From Lysinibacillus irui (GTDB taxonomy: Bacteria; Bacillota; Bacilli; Bacillales_A; Planococcaceae), in assembly GCF_028877475.1 (NCBI RefSeq), contig NZ_CP113527.1, positions 3,651,501-3,715,500 of the forward strand: a stretch of DNA of 64,000 nucleotides, in the 5' to 3' direction. Numbering within the stretch: position 1 is the first letter of the stretch; every line of letters starts with the position of its first letter. Shown piece by piece: positions 52,801-62,082 of the stretch. The position numbers and the translations under genes are program-made. The notes under the pieces were generated by a model. The model worked only from the letters and a program-made list of their open reading frames with translations, ran no database searches and was not told where the DNA came from.

Positions 52801-54147
52801 TTAAACGAATATCCACCATAATATCATCGTAATAATTATTGTCACTAGACCTTGTAATAAGGTTGCAGCCGTTTGTGCTTTGTAGGCTTGTGTGACTTCC
52901 ATACCGCTATACTGTGTAATTACCCAGAAGAAGCTATCATTGACATGGCTAACTGTCATTGCGCCAGCACCAATTGCCATTACCACTAATGCTAAAGGTA
53001 CCGCCCCTTCAATTCCAAGTGTCACAAGCATTGGTGCTACTAAAGTAGATGTGATCACAAGGGCTGTTGTGGAAGAGCCTTGAGCTGTTTTTAATGCTGC
53101 TGCTACAATAAACGGTACAAGAAGGAATAAAGTACCTGATGCAAACACTCCTAAATCCATTTCCTGTAGAAGTTCTCCGACTCCAGCATTCTTAATAACG
53201 GTCCCAAATGAACCGCCAGCACCTGTAATCAGTAAAATAGGAGCCGCTTCTTTTAAACTCTCACCAATCCAACCAGTTAATGTCGTTTCATTGATTTCAG
53301 GAAGTAATAAAAATGCCGCTGCTACCCCTAAAAATAAAGCTACTGTAGGGGAGCCTAAAAATTTAAAAACTGTATTGAATGTCGACTCTGTATCACCCAC
53401 TAATGCTGCGATCGAACCTAGACCAATCAAGACAATTGGCAGAACGATTGGTAAAAATGCTTTAAAAGTTGATGGCATTTTGCCAAAGGATTTAATAACT
53501 TCCTCATAATCCAATGCCTCTACCTCATCCTCAGGTACTCGAATTTTTGTCGCTACTTTTACCGACCATAGATAGCCTACAAATGTCGCTGGTATCGCTA
53601 CTAATAAACCAATAACAATAACTGTACCTAAATAATCTGCTGCACCAATATTCCCTGCAGCTGCAATAGGACCAGGAGTTGGAGGTACTAATACATGTGT
53701 CGCAAATAAGCCTGTCGCTAAAGCTACTGCCATTGAAGCAATGGTTACATTTGCTCGCTTTGCTAAAGACTTCTGCAAGCTGGATAAAATAATAAAGCCA
53801 GAATCACAAAATACTGGAATGGACACAATGTAACCGATTAAAGACATCGCTAATTGCGGACGCTTTGGACCTACAATTCGTAATACCACTTCTGCCATGC
53901 GATAGGCAGCCCCTGATTTTTCTAATATTAAGCCGATAATCGTTCCAGCGATAATGACTAGTCCAATACTTGTCATCAAGCCACCAAATCCAGTATTTAT
54001 GCTTTCAACTACTGTTAATAATGGCATTCCTGAAGCAATCCCAACGAAGAAGGCACTAATTAATAGCGCTAAAAACGGGTGAAGCTTTAATTTAGCCGTC
54101 CCCAATACTACAAACAATACCCCTATTAAAATAATGATGAACAACAT
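52801..54147 (-). CDS. GntP-family permease, probably glycerate uptake
   Basis: A 448-aa polytopic membrane protein of the gluconate:H+ symporter family. It contains GLVIIAGTIIGLILEKSGAAYRMAEVVL and LVPPTPGPIAAAGNIGA, and the C-terminal VSHVNDSFFWVITQYSGM, all typical of GntP. About 12 hydrophobic segments. The start follows the glycerate-kinase stop directly (TAG-ATG), so glycerate or a related sugar acid is the likely substrate. Confidence 0.88.
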   Translation of the reverse strand: MLFIIILIGVLFVVLGTAKLKLHPFLALLISAFFVGIASGMPLLTVVESINTGFGGLMTSIGLVIIAGTIIGLILEKSGAAYRMAEVVLRIVGPKRPQLAMSLIGYIVSIPVFCDSGFIILSSLQKSLAKRANVTIASMAVALATGLFATHVLVPPTPGPIAAAGNIGAADYLGTVIVIGLLVAIPATFVGYLWSVKVATKIRVPEDEVEALDYEEVIKSFGKMPSTFKAFLPIVLPIVLIGLGSIAALVGDTESTFNTVFKFLGSPTVALFLGVAAAFLLLPEINETTLTGWIGESLKEAAPILLITGAGGSFGTVIKNAGVGELLQEMDLGVFASGTLFLLVPFIVAAALKTAQGSSTTALVITSTLVAPMLVTLGIEGAVPLALVVMAIGAGAMTVSHVNDSFFWVITQYSGMEVTQAYKAQTAATLLQGLVTIIITMILWWIFV

Positions 54148-55287
54148 CTAGTCATCCCCCTTTTGTATGTAACACTCAATAATTTTCTTTATTTTTAAGC
54201 GAATAAAGTGAGCAGGTTCTTGCATGGCCTGCTGAACAGTGACCTCTTGATCTACTAATGACTCCACAACTGAAAAATACTTTTGCAATGTCCCCTTTGC
54301 CTTTACATCAATCCCACCAGACAATAATATTGCCTCTACGTTTGCTTGCTTAGCAGCTTTCGCCACCCCTAATGGAGCCTTACCATGTAATGTTTGTAGA
54401 TCGGATTTTCCTTCCCCCGTAATCACTAATTGCGCATCTGCTAAATGGCCCTGTAACTTGACAGCACCCAAAACAATTTCAATTCCCGCATGAAACGTTC
54501 CTTTTAAAAATGCAATTAAAGCTCCTCCCATTCCCCCTGCAGCTCCCGCACCTTTATAATCATGAAGTCGAATGGAAAATTGTTTTTCTACAATATCTGC
54601 AAAATGTTTTAAACAATTATCAAAATGTACTATTTGATGTTTTTTGACACCTTTTTGAGGACCGAAAATGGCTGTTGCCCCTCGTTCACCTATGAGCGGA
54701 TTATCAACATCACAAGCGATCGTAAATGTGGCATCTGCTAATCTAGCATCCATCTGTCGAATATCAATAGTAGCTAATTTCTCTAAATTTAACACGCCAT
54801 TCTCAAGCTCTGAACCATCCGTTGCTAATAATCGCACTCCTAATGCCTTTAGCATGCCAATCCCCGCATCATTTGTAGCACTTCCTCCAATGCCGATAAT
54901 AAACTTTCTAAAGCCTTGATCGAGCGCAGCTTTAATTAATTGACCCGTTCCATATGATGTAGCTAGATTAGGATTTTTCTCATTGTCTTGTAACAGCATA
55001 ATCCCAGATGCTTGAGCCATCTCTATCACACACGTCTCTTGATCTCCTAATACTCCATATTGAGCCTGGATAGCTCTTCCCAATGGATCTAATACATTTA
55101 CTGAAAAATATTGACCCTCAGTAGAGGTGATAAGCGATTGCAGTGTGCCCTCTCCACCATCTGCAACTGGTAATATCATTGTTTCAATCGATTGATCCGC
55201 ATCCAAGATCCCTCTTTGCATTGATTTTGCCACTTCCACAGCTGACAGCGTACCCTTATAGGAATCTGGACTAATTATGACTTTCAT
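54148..55287 (-). CDS. glxK: Glycerate kinase (GlxK/GarK family)
   Basis: A 379-aa kinase starting MKVIISPDSYKGTLSAVEVA. Family regions include FIIGIGGSATNDAGIGMLKALG, DYKGAGAAGGMGGALIAFL and ITGEGKSDLQTLHGKAPLGVA. It phosphorylates D-glycerate to 2- or 3-phosphoglycerate. It is the first gene of the kinase-permease operon and is divergent from the CdaR-type regulator. The intergenic region carries a cre-like site, suggesting catabolite repression. Confidence 0.92.
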   Translation of the reverse strand: MKVIISPDSYKGTLSAVEVAKSMQRGILDADQSIETMILPVADGGEGTLQSLITSTEGQYFSVNVLDPLGRAIQAQYGVLGDQETCVIEMAQASGIMLLQDNEKNPNLATSYGTGQLIKAALDQGFRKFIIGIGGSATNDAGIGMLKALGVRLLATDGSELENGVLNLEKLATIDIRQMDARLADATFTIACDVDNPLIGERGATAIFGPQKGVKKHQIVHFDNCLKHFADIVEKQFSIRLHDYKGAGAAGGMGGALIAFLKGTFHAGIEIVLGAVKLQGHLADAQLVITGEGKSDLQTLHGKAPLGVAKAAKQANVEAILLSGGIDVKAKGTLQKYFSVVESLVDQEVTVQQAMQEPAHFIRLKIKKIIECYIQKGDD

Positions 55288-55334
55288 GCTCTACCTCCAC
55301 TTTTGTCGTCCCTTGATATTTAAATTTTTTCTTA

Positions 55335-55348
55335 GTTAAGCGCTTACA
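55335..55348. promoter_or_regulatory. cre-like (CcpA) site
   Basis: GTTAAGCGCTTACA matches WGWAARCGYTWWCW at 12 of 14 positions, with the CG centre intact. It lies between the divergent glxK and regulator genes, near a TATAAT box at 55355-55360. Confidence 0.5.
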
Positions 55349-55442
55349 ATTTATTATAATGACAATAAATTCAGAAAACATTATAATAGGTGTACAATTT
55401 ATCTGTCCTATAACAGAGTTTTTTTATGCGAGGTGTATAAAC

Positions 55443-56540
55443 ATGTTGACGAAAAAATTAGCAGAAGAAATCGTACACCAAACGATGTTACGCTTACGTC
55501 ACAATATAAATGTCATTAGCCCAAGTGGAGTCATTTTAGCCTCTGGCGATAAAATGAGGGTGGAAAAAATTCATGAAGGTGCACTTTATGTGGCACAAAC
55601 AAAAAAGACATTGATTATTAATGAAGAAAATATAGAGCTGTATCCAAATACGAAACCAGGCATTAATATGCCTATTATGTATCAGGATGAAGTGGTGGGT
55701 GTTATTGGCATAACAGGAGAATCAGATGACATGCTTGATATTGCCAAGCTTGTGCAACTAACAACAGAAATCATGACACATCAAGCAATTGTTGAATCAA
55801 AAAGCGAATGGCAACGGAAAAATAATGATTACATATTTGAAGCGCTCGTTCACGGCAGTAAGCTCGATGCTGCATTAAATGAACGAATTCAGAAACTCCC
55901 CTTTTCACTACTAGCACCCTTTCAAGTGATTTTAGTAAGCTTAAATGAAACGTCATACGCCGAAAATACAATCCCTTTCTTTTTTGAGGATTTATTTTAC
56001 AAACAGCCTATTCTTGCGGGACATAGCCAATTACAGGAATATTATATCTTACTGTCAAATTATGGAGAACAGAGTTGTCGCCCCATTATTAAAGCACTAC
56101 GCAAGCAAAAACAGAAGCTACCTTCACTTCAAATAGGAGTTGGTCCTGTTGTCCAACATCTATCACAGCTTCCTTATAGCTACCAAGGCGCTAGAACTGC
56201 GCTTGAATTTGCTACAATCCAAAATGAATTAACCTTTTTTGAGGACGTCGAGTTATTTTCCCTTTTTAAGCCTCGAGAATCAGATGAAGTACAAGCCTTT
56301 CAACATCGCATTCTTAAAAACTTAGATGCTAAACAGCTAGATACATTACAATCATTTTTTGACTGTAATTTACAGCTGAAGCTTTGTGCACAACAATTAA
56401 ACATTCATCGTCATACACTTACTTACCGCTTAAATAAAATAAGAGAAATAACAGGCTATGATCCAACCTATTTTGAGGATGCCGTTATTCTAAAAATGGC
56501 CTGTACATTACAAAAGCTTCAAACAATAAAGGCAATCTGA
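55443..56540 (+). CDS. CdaR-type sugar-diacid regulator
   Basis: A 365-aa activator. The N-terminal domain (MLTKKLAEEIVHQTMLRLRHNINVISPSGVILASGDKMR) is the sugar diacid recognition domain of CdaR; a central GGDEF-like region follows. The C-terminal HTH is of the PucR/CdaR kind (LKLCAQQLNIHRHTLTYRLNKIREITGYDP). In E. coli CdaR activates glucarate/galactarate/glycerate genes, so it probably controls the divergent glxK-permease operon. I chose the ATG at 55443 behind GAGGTG over a 28-codon longer reading. Confidence 0.9.
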   Translation: MLTKKLAEEIVHQTMLRLRHNINVISPSGVILASGDKMRVEKIHEGALYVAQTKKTLIINEENIELYPNTKPGINMPIMYQDEVVGVIGITGESDDMLDIAKLVQLTTEIMTHQAIVESKSEWQRKNNDYIFEALVHGSKLDAALNERIQKLPFSLLAPFQVILVSLNETSYAENTIPFFFEDLFYKQPILAGHSQLQEYYILLSNYGEQSCRPIIKALRKQKQKLPSLQIGVGPVVQHLSQLPYSYQGARTALEFATIQNELTFFEDVELFSLFKPRESDEVQAFQHRILKNLDAKQLDTLQSFFDCNLQLKLCAQQLNIHRHTLTYRLNKIREITGYDPTYFEDAVILKMACTLQKLQTIKAI

Positions 56541-56562
56541 ACAACTCAGATTGCCTTTATTT
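56528..56562. terminator. Bidirectional terminator between regulator and hemZ
   Basis: Stem AAAGGCAATCTGA / TCAGATTGCCTTT with a 5-nt loop, overlapping the end of the regulator coding region; followed by ATTTTA. Confidence 0.85.
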
Positions 56563-58067
56563 TATCCATTATATAATTCATCTAAAAACTCTAGTTTTTT
56601 CCCAATCGCATCTTCAAAGGTCATAATATAGGCTGCTGGATCTTTCGGATTATGGAATTGTGTGATTTTTCCCGTCTTAGGATGAACAAATTTAGAAGAG
56701 GCTCCACAGCCTATTCCTAAAATCGTTTGTACTTCTTCCATAATGACAATATTATAGATACTTTCTTCACCAACTTTACTATAGCCGACATTTTCTAAAT
56801 TACCTAAAATATTTTTTTGACGATATAAATAGTAAGGAACATAGTTATTTTCCTTTGTCCAAACCTGTGCCATTTCCATCATTTCAGCCACCGTATCACG
56901 ATCTGCTACTTTATATTTATCCTTATTACGAGTCATCTCGGACGCACGTTTGAATGATAATGTATGAACCGTTAACGACTCTGGCTGCATTTTAGCAGAT
57001 TCCTCTAATGAATGCTGGAATTCCTCAATTCCCTCATTCGGTAACCCAATAATTAGATCCATATTAATATTATTCATTCCCGATTCTCTTGCAAGCCAAA
57101 ACTTATCAATCGTTTCTTGCACCGTATGATGACGACCAATTGCTTTTAATGTTTCATCTGTATAAGATTGTGGATTAACACTAATACGATCAATGCCCCA
57201 TTTTTTAAGTACTGCTAATTTTTCAGGTGTAATCGTATCTGGTCTTCCCGCTTCAACTGTAACCTCACGAATTGTTTCTGGATTTGGGAATGATTCATAC
57301 ATCGTTTGATATAAGGCATCCATTTCATCTGCCTCAATTGAAGTTGGTGTACCGCCCCCCCAATAAATAGAGGTAATTTTCATATTATTGTCCTTCAGCC
57401 ATTTACCCATTTCACGCAATTCAATGTGTAAGCCGTCTAAAAAGGTAGTCACACGACCTTGCTTACGGTTGCTACCAATGGCGTAGGCTGGGAATGTACA
57501 ATAGGCACATTTCGTTGGACAAAATGGAATACCGATATAGACACTGATTTCCTGACCAATTTCATCAATATCAGGAATGGTTACTAATTGTCGTTCTACA
57601 ATTTCCTTTAAAAGTGCCACCTTGTCTTCTGATAAACGAAAATCACGAATAAGAAGATCGGCAATTTCTTGCTCCGTTTTGCCTTCTTTTCTAAATTTAT
57701 GATATAGCTTAGTTGGGCGCACACCTGTTAAAATCCCCCACTGTTGATGCATCCCAGTATATTGCTCCAGAACATCTAAAAACACGTGTGACAATGCACG
57801 TTTAATGCGAATATTTAGCTCACGACCAGTTGCAGCTGATTCGTATTGTATGCTGTATTCATTTTTATATTGCTTTCCATCTACATTCAGAACTGCTTTT
57901 GTGGATATGGAAAAATTGTCATCAGTTAGATAATCAAATGAAGCGGACATATCTGCTCCATTTGAATCAACCTTCAGCTTTGAATCCTCAAAAAATAAAT
58001 TCGCTATATGATTTAGTACGCGAATCCAATCTTCAGGATATTTTTGATCTATGTGAATAATTTTCAT
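56562..58067 (-). CDS. hemZ: Radical-SAM coproporphyrinogen III oxidase-like HemZ
   Basis: A 501-aa radical SAM protein. An N-terminal extension of about 150 residues precedes the cluster motif IPFCPTKCAYCTFPAYA (CxxxCxxC) and the HemN-like stretch YWGGGTPTSIEADE. Further conserved parts are EVTVEAGRPDTIT, DRISVNPQSY and NINMDLIIGLPNE. The length equals B. subtilis HemZ, which is HemN-like and oxygen independent. The reaction is likely coproporphyrinogen oxidation under low oxygen, but many HemN relatives have other roles. Confidence 0.9.
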   Translation of the reverse strand: MKIIHIDQKYPEDWIRVLNHIANLFFEDSKLKVDSNGADMSASFDYLTDDNFSISTKAVLNVDGKQYKNEYSIQYESAATGRELNIRIKRALSHVFLDVLEQYTGMHQQWGILTGVRPTKLYHKFRKEGKTEQEIADLLIRDFRLSEDKVALLKEIVERQLVTIPDIDEIGQEISVYIGIPFCPTKCAYCTFPAYAIGSNRKQGRVTTFLDGLHIELREMGKWLKDNNMKITSIYWGGGTPTSIEADEMDALYQTMYESFPNPETIREVTVEAGRPDTITPEKLAVLKKWGIDRISVNPQSYTDETLKAIGRHHTVQETIDKFWLARESGMNNINMDLIIGLPNEGIEEFQHSLEESAKMQPESLTVHTLSFKRASEMTRNKDKYKVADRDTVAEMMEMAQVWTKENNYVPYYLYRQKNILGNLENVGYSKVGEESIYNIVIMEEVQTILGIGCGASSKFVHPKTGKITQFHNPKDPAAYIMTFEDAIGKKLEFLDELYNG

Positions 58068-58241
58068 TTACTTTCGCTCTCTTCTTTTCTTATTCCTGAT
58101 ATATTGCAGATTTAAGTTTAACAAATTTCTATGACTTTAAGCAAAGTTACAATGAGAAACTTAGAAATAACAGAATATTCAGTTTGAAATAGACAATCTA
58201 TTTTTTTGTCATTATAATTTTTACAAAAGGTGGTGTTGATA

Positions 58242-58640
58242 GTGTTTATTTTAAAAAATAGCAACCGTACAGCCATTTCGAGCTTTATTCATCAAATAGA
58301 AGTAATATTCCACCGGTTTGATTTAGATCGTTGTGATGAAAAAACATTATATGTGACTGTCTTATTTAAATACGGTACACATAAAGCTCTGTGTGATTTT
58401 ATCTACATTATTGACCAGCAAGAAATATATGGTGCAATTTCTATCAACAAGCACTACGAAAAAGTAAGAGATTTTATTCAACAACACTTCCAGCAATTTG
58501 TGCTGTATTCAGATGAAATGACATTAGCTAAAACCTTTATGAAGACAGTATCCTTTAAGGAATGTCTTCAACAATTTGCCAAAAGGTATCCAACCTACTT
58601 GTCCTCGAAAAGTCCATATGCCTTGAAAATTGCTGAATGA
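58242..58640 (+). CDS. Uncharacterised protein, 132 aa
   Basis: I do not recognise a family. Soluble, no signal peptide or membrane helix, rich in aromatic residues (Phe and Tyr) and in Lys/His. It starts at the GTG at 58242 (FILKNSNRTAISSFIHQIEV), since AAAGGTGGT is 8 nt upstream; an earlier GTG at 58230 overlaps that SD. It is divergent from hemZ and ends in a terminator shared with the next gene. Confidence 0.65.
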   Translation: MFILKNSNRTAISSFIHQIEVIFHRFDLDRCDEKTLYVTVLFKYGTHKALCDFIYIIDQQEIYGAISINKHYEKVRDFIQQHFQQFVLYSDEMTLAKTFMKTVSFKECLQQFAKRYPTYLSSKSPYALKIAE

Positions 58641-58651
58641 CAGGTAAATTA

Positions 58652-58692
58652 AAAAATAGTATGCCAGGAAATCCTGGCATACTACTATTTCT
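58652..58692. terminator. Bidirectional terminator
   Basis: Perfect 11-bp stem AGTATGCCAGG / CCTGGCATACT with a 4-nt loop, flanked by AAAAAAT and CTATTTCTTTT. It serves the two converging genes. Confidence 0.85.
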
Positions 58693-58693
58693 T

Positions 58694-59602
58694 TTATTTT
58701 AAATAATCTTCAACAAATTCAACAGGTACATATGTCTTTGTGTTTTTTAGTGTTGGTGCTACTGTTAATGTACGCAATGCTTTGTTATAACCAAATGTTT
58801 TGTCTCCACGAGTTAGTGTGTAAGACATATTTCCTTTTGAAAGAATAGCCCCTTTACTTGTAGATTCCACTTTATATCCTAGCTTTTCAGCAATGACACG
58901 TAATGGCACCATTTTTGTTCCAGCTAAATCATAAGAATCTAATGCGATGATGCTCTCAATTTCTTCATTTACTGGATTTGTCGTATTTGCTGAATTATCA
59001 TTAAGAACAATCACTTTAGATGGTGTTGTTTGGGCTGGAATACTTTTAGTAGATGCCGTATAGAAAACAACTAGATGCTGCTCTGCTAAATCTTTAACGT
59101 CTACCTTTTCACCTTCTACATTGAGTAGCTCTGTCTCTTTCCCAATATTTAATTTTAGAATATCATACGTATTAGTTAAATCTTCAAAGAAATAATCCAC
59201 TTCAACAAAGCCCACTTTTTCAGTTTCAACAATAACAACCTCAGGATTAAATTGCGGTGGATAAATATATTTTTGAGGCTTATTAGCAAATGTATAAGCG
59301 ATCACTTTATCACCTTTTTGAAGCGCTACTTTTTTTCCAGTATTATCAAATACAAGCGTATCTTTAGTAATTTCTAATACATTTGTTTGCTCGCCATCTT
59401 TGACTGTGTAATATGTAATGTTTTCTCCAACACGAATATCATCAACAGTACCGCGAGTATTATTGAAAATATGTACTGGATCTATTTGGATTTGTGGAAC
59501 CTCCGCTGTCGTTGTATGTTCATTTGCTGATGCTACTGGCACAACGGCACTTCCAACTAATAATGCAGTCATGGCTACAGGTGCAAATTTTTTCATGTTC
59601 AT
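58694..59602 (-). CDS. Secreted protein with copper-amine-oxidase-like stalk domain
   Basis: A 302-aa protein with a cleavable signal peptide (MNMKKFAPVAMTALLVGSAV ... ASA-NEH). The middle (about 30-200) is beta-rich and of unknown family. The C-terminal 80 residues (KMVPLRVIAEKLGYKVEST ... TYVPVEFVEDYL) match the Cu_amine_oxidN1 stalk domain found in many surface proteins of Firmicutes. I chose the ATG at 59602 behind AAGGAGAG. No amine oxidase catalytic domain is present, so the enzyme name must not be used. Confidence 0.8.
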   Translation of the reverse strand: MNMKKFAPVAMTALLVGSAVVPVASANEHTTTAEVPQIQIDPVHIFNNTRGTVDDIRVGENITYYTVKDGEQTNVLEITKDTLVFDNTGKKVALQKGDKVIAYTFANKPQKYIYPPQFNPEVVIVETEKVGFVEVDYFFEDLTNTYDILKLNIGKETELLNVEGEKVDVKDLAEQHLVVFYTASTKSIPAQTTPSKVIVLNDNSANTTNPVNEEIESIIALDSYDLAGTKMVPLRVIAEKLGYKVESTSKGAILSKGNMSYTLTRGDKTFGYNKALRTLTVAPTLKNTKTYVPVEFVEDYLK

Positions 59603-59792
59603 AAAATCTCTCTCCTTAATGTTTGAATTCATAAGAGTAGTAGTTTTAACATGGAAAAAGTTTCATCGAAAACTGAAAAATACATTATAGATACTACATA
59701 AAATAAACTAAAAAGAGGAATTAAACAATATTATATTATTTTTTCTAATATGTTATATTCTTACTTGATTATTATTATAAGGAGATGTTGTA

Positions 59793-60872
59793 TTGAAAAA
59801 GTTAATTATACCTATTTTACTATTTAGCCTTTTATTATTTGCTTGTGAGGCTCAACAAACAGAAGAACATTTTGTCCCAGAGCCTGCCAATTCTTCTAAT
59901 GAAGAAGATTTAAATTTTTCTACTGATGAGTGGCAACAATTAGCATTTGATAGTTCATGGTATCGTAATCTGAATATTAATAGTGAAGATACATATTCTA
60001 AAATGGTAGATTTTGAAGGAGATCAAGTACCTGAAATTTTCATAGGTTATAATGGAACACACTATGGTTATATCATAGGTAAATACAATAAAGAAAACAA
60101 AACATGGTCGTTATGGACTTCCCTACAAGAAGAGACACCTATTCATGGAGAAGTACGTTTTAAAGGCTATTTGAAGGAACAAGACAATAAGGAGATACCC
60201 TTAATTACAGTTTTTAATGCTAATGCATCTAACTATTCTGAGGTGCTTCACTTACTAAAAGTTTCAAATGACAACAACAAAATTATTAGCGGTCAAACTT
60301 ATAACCTCTCAATGAATAGAGAGTTAGTAATAGACAGTGCTAATTCATTTAGTATCCAAGCAGAAAGTTATTCAGAACACTATAAACTTCTAGACCATAC
60401 AATTATAAATGAATATGGTACAACTAAGCTTTTTTCTGGATTACCTATTATTCAAAATGATAGCTTACTTACTCTTCTAAATCATAATTTCTTTCAAACT
60501 GGCATTATTTTTGGAGATTCTTATCCTACTGCCAAGATTAAAGCGGGTACTCCAAATTATGAAGACTTTTATGAAGGAGGCCTATGTTCTTTCTACGAAG
60601 ATTATTTCTTTTGCCTAGGTGAAGATGAAATCCCAATTAGCCATTTTTATTTATCGAATTTTAGAAACAACGTAACAAAAGCAGATCTGGAACAAGCTGT
60701 TGGTCAAGGCATTCAAATTAGTTCATTTGAAAGATTTGAAAATCCTGATGATATTGTTTATTATGCTGATTTTGAATTCGATAACGTTTATTTTCATGCG
60801 GAGTTCAATCATAATCAAAGTGATGCAACTTTAGTGAATCTAACATTAAGCTTAACATTGCATAATAGCTAG
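59793..60872 (+). CDS. Uncharacterised lipoprotein, 359 aa
   Basis: Lipoprotein signal peptide MKKLIIPILLFSLLLFACEA (Cys18), then an acidic Asn/Glu-rich linker. Residues 45-150 have an FG-GAP-like rhythm (DFEGDQVPEIFIGYNGTHYGY). The rest has no recognised family. The TTG start at 59793 follows AAGGAGATG. It is a single gene with its own terminator. Location should be the outer face of the membrane. Confidence 0.72.
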   Translation: MKKLIIPILLFSLLLFACEAQQTEEHFVPEPANSSNEEDLNFSTDEWQQLAFDSSWYRNLNINSEDTYSKMVDFEGDQVPEIFIGYNGTHYGYIIGKYNKENKTWSLWTSLQEETPIHGEVRFKGYLKEQDNKEIPLITVFNANASNYSEVLHLLKVSNDNNKIISGQTYNLSMNRELVIDSANSFSIQAESYSEHYKLLDHTIINEYGTTKLFSGLPIIQNDSLLTLLNHNFFQTGIIFGDSYPTAKIKAGTPNYEDFYEGGLCSFYEDYFFCLGEDEIPISHFYLSNFRNNVTKADLEQAVGQGIQISSFERFENPDDIVYYADFEFDNVYFHAEFNHNQSDATLVNLTLSLTLHNS

Positions 60873-60877
60873 AAGCG

Positions 60878-60912
60878 ATAAACCACCAGTGAAAATTTAC
60901 TGGTGGTTTCAT
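60878..60912 (+). terminator. Intrinsic terminator
   Basis: Stem AAACCACCAGT / ACTGGTGGTTT with an 8-nt loop, in the 46-bp gap between the converging lipoprotein and RNase H-like genes. Confidence 0.75.
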
Positions 60913-60918
60913 CATTCG

Positions 60919-61581
60919 TTATTCTTTAACAATCTCACTCAAACCAGTAATATCGATACCATTTAATGCTTGGGTAGCTAGGCGGTCCGCTTCTGAATTG
61001 TCCTTACGCGAAATAAGCTGGTATTCCGCTTGGATGCTAAGCTGCTCTAACTTAGCATCAATTTTATCTGCCCAACTTGCTAATTCCTTTTCTAATGCTG
61101 GCCATTCGCCACTTAACTGATTGATGACCACCTGCGAATCTCCTATAAAGCGTACAGGTATATGGTGAACATGTAATAATTCTAGCTCCACTAAGCCTAA
61201 ATAGAGCGCTGCATATTCTGCTTCATTATTTGATTTAAGCTCTGATGAAAAGGCATTTCTTCTTAAACGATAAGGCTTACCGTTTTGTTCATAATATATG
61301 GCACACCCTAGCCCTGCCTGCCTTGTCCCCCTGTCAAAGCCTCCATCAAAATAGACTGTAATATTATGGGGCTCTGTATCTATTTCCTTTAAATATGCTT
61401 TTAGTTCTTTTAATGTCCAATTTGTATTTTGTCGATCAATACAATGAAGGGACTTAACTCTTCCCGTTTTCTCCATATCCTCTGCAAGTAATAAAGCTTG
61501 AGCGGCTGGCATTTCTTCAGAACGTAAAACAGTTGTTGCTCCTTTAGGTGTTTTATAGGTCCATTCAATAAGTACATGCAT
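60919..61581 (-). CDS. RNase HI-like protein (YpeP-like)
   Basis: A 220-aa protein. The N-terminal 70 residues are an unassigned domain (MHVLIEWTYKTPKGATTVLR). Residues 72-215 are an RNase H fold: NITVYFDGGFDRG, LKSNNEAEYAALYLGL, RFIGDSQVVINQLSGEW and the final SRKDNSEADRLA, giving the expected acidic set D, E, D, D. It could cleave RNA in RNA-DNA hybrids. I chose the ATG at 61581 behind GGAGG. Confidence 0.82.
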   Translation of the reverse strand: MHVLIEWTYKTPKGATTVLRSEEMPAAQALLLAEDMEKTGRVKSLHCIDRQNTNWTLKELKAYLKEIDTEPHNITVYFDGGFDRGTRQAGLGCAIYYEQNGKPYRLRRNAFSSELKSNNEAEYAALYLGLVELELLHVHHIPVRFIGDSQVVINQLSGEWPALEKELASWADKIDAKLEQLSIQAEYQLISRKDNSEADRLATQALNGIDITGLSEIVKE

Positions 61582-61616
61582 AATATTAACCTCCAATACG
61601 CTTAGATTGAAACATA

Positions 61617-61661
61617 AAGTAAAAACGTGTACCGACCACTTGCGGATACACGTTCTTTTAC
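61617..61661 (-). terminator. Terminator of yheA
   Basis: Stem AAACGTGTA / TACACGTT with CCG / CGG inside; on the minus strand followed by TTTTTAC. It lies past yheA and before the RNase H-like gene. Confidence 0.7.
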
Positions 61662-61718
61662 TTACTTGTTATATGTGCAATTCTTAGGACAATTATTCCT
61701 TTTTAAATTGCTATTATC

Positions 61719-62066
61719 TTATTGAATCCCCTCATATAAGCCTTGGATCGGTTTTATTAAAATACGATTCACTTCTTCGATCACCTTGCTTAACTTCATT
61801 TCAGCTTCAAGCATAGTTGATATTTTTTCATTTTGCTGTGCGAGCTGTGCCGCCTTTTGTGCATAGACAAGCTCATCTTCCAAAATATCCTCACCAGCTA
61901 GTTGTTTTTTCTGTAAATCGATTTGGATTTTACGGAAGTTTTTAAAGACATTTAATGCCTCTTCATCATTTTTTACAACTTCAACAGCAGCCTTTAAAGC
62001 TTCAAACTCAGAAGTTTTACGGAATGTTGCCTCAAGCGCATTAATGTCATTATAAATATTAATCAT
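61719..62066 (-). CDS. yheA: YheA (YlbF/YmcA family)
   Basis: A 115-aa all-helical protein (NDINALEATFRKTSEFEALKAAVEVVKNDEEALNVFKNFRKIQ ...) of the YlbF/YmcA superfamily. Length and sequence match B. subtilis YheA (117 aa, UPF0342). Family members form complexes that bind RNase Y or act in biofilm control; YheA itself has no settled role. It is 17 bp after yheB, as in B. subtilis. Confidence 0.9.
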   Translation of the reverse strand: MINIYNDINALEATFRKTSEFEALKAAVEVVKNDEEALNVFKNFRKIQIDLQKKQLAGEDILEDELVYAQKAAQLAQQNEKISTMLEAEMKLSKVIEEVNRILIKPIQGLYEGIQ

Positions 62067-62082
62067 TTATACAATCTCCTTT

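Noticed and set aside
58694-59602. Copper amine oxidase enzyme
   Set aside because: Only the N1-like stalk domain is present; the catalytic domain and cofactor Tyr motif are absent.
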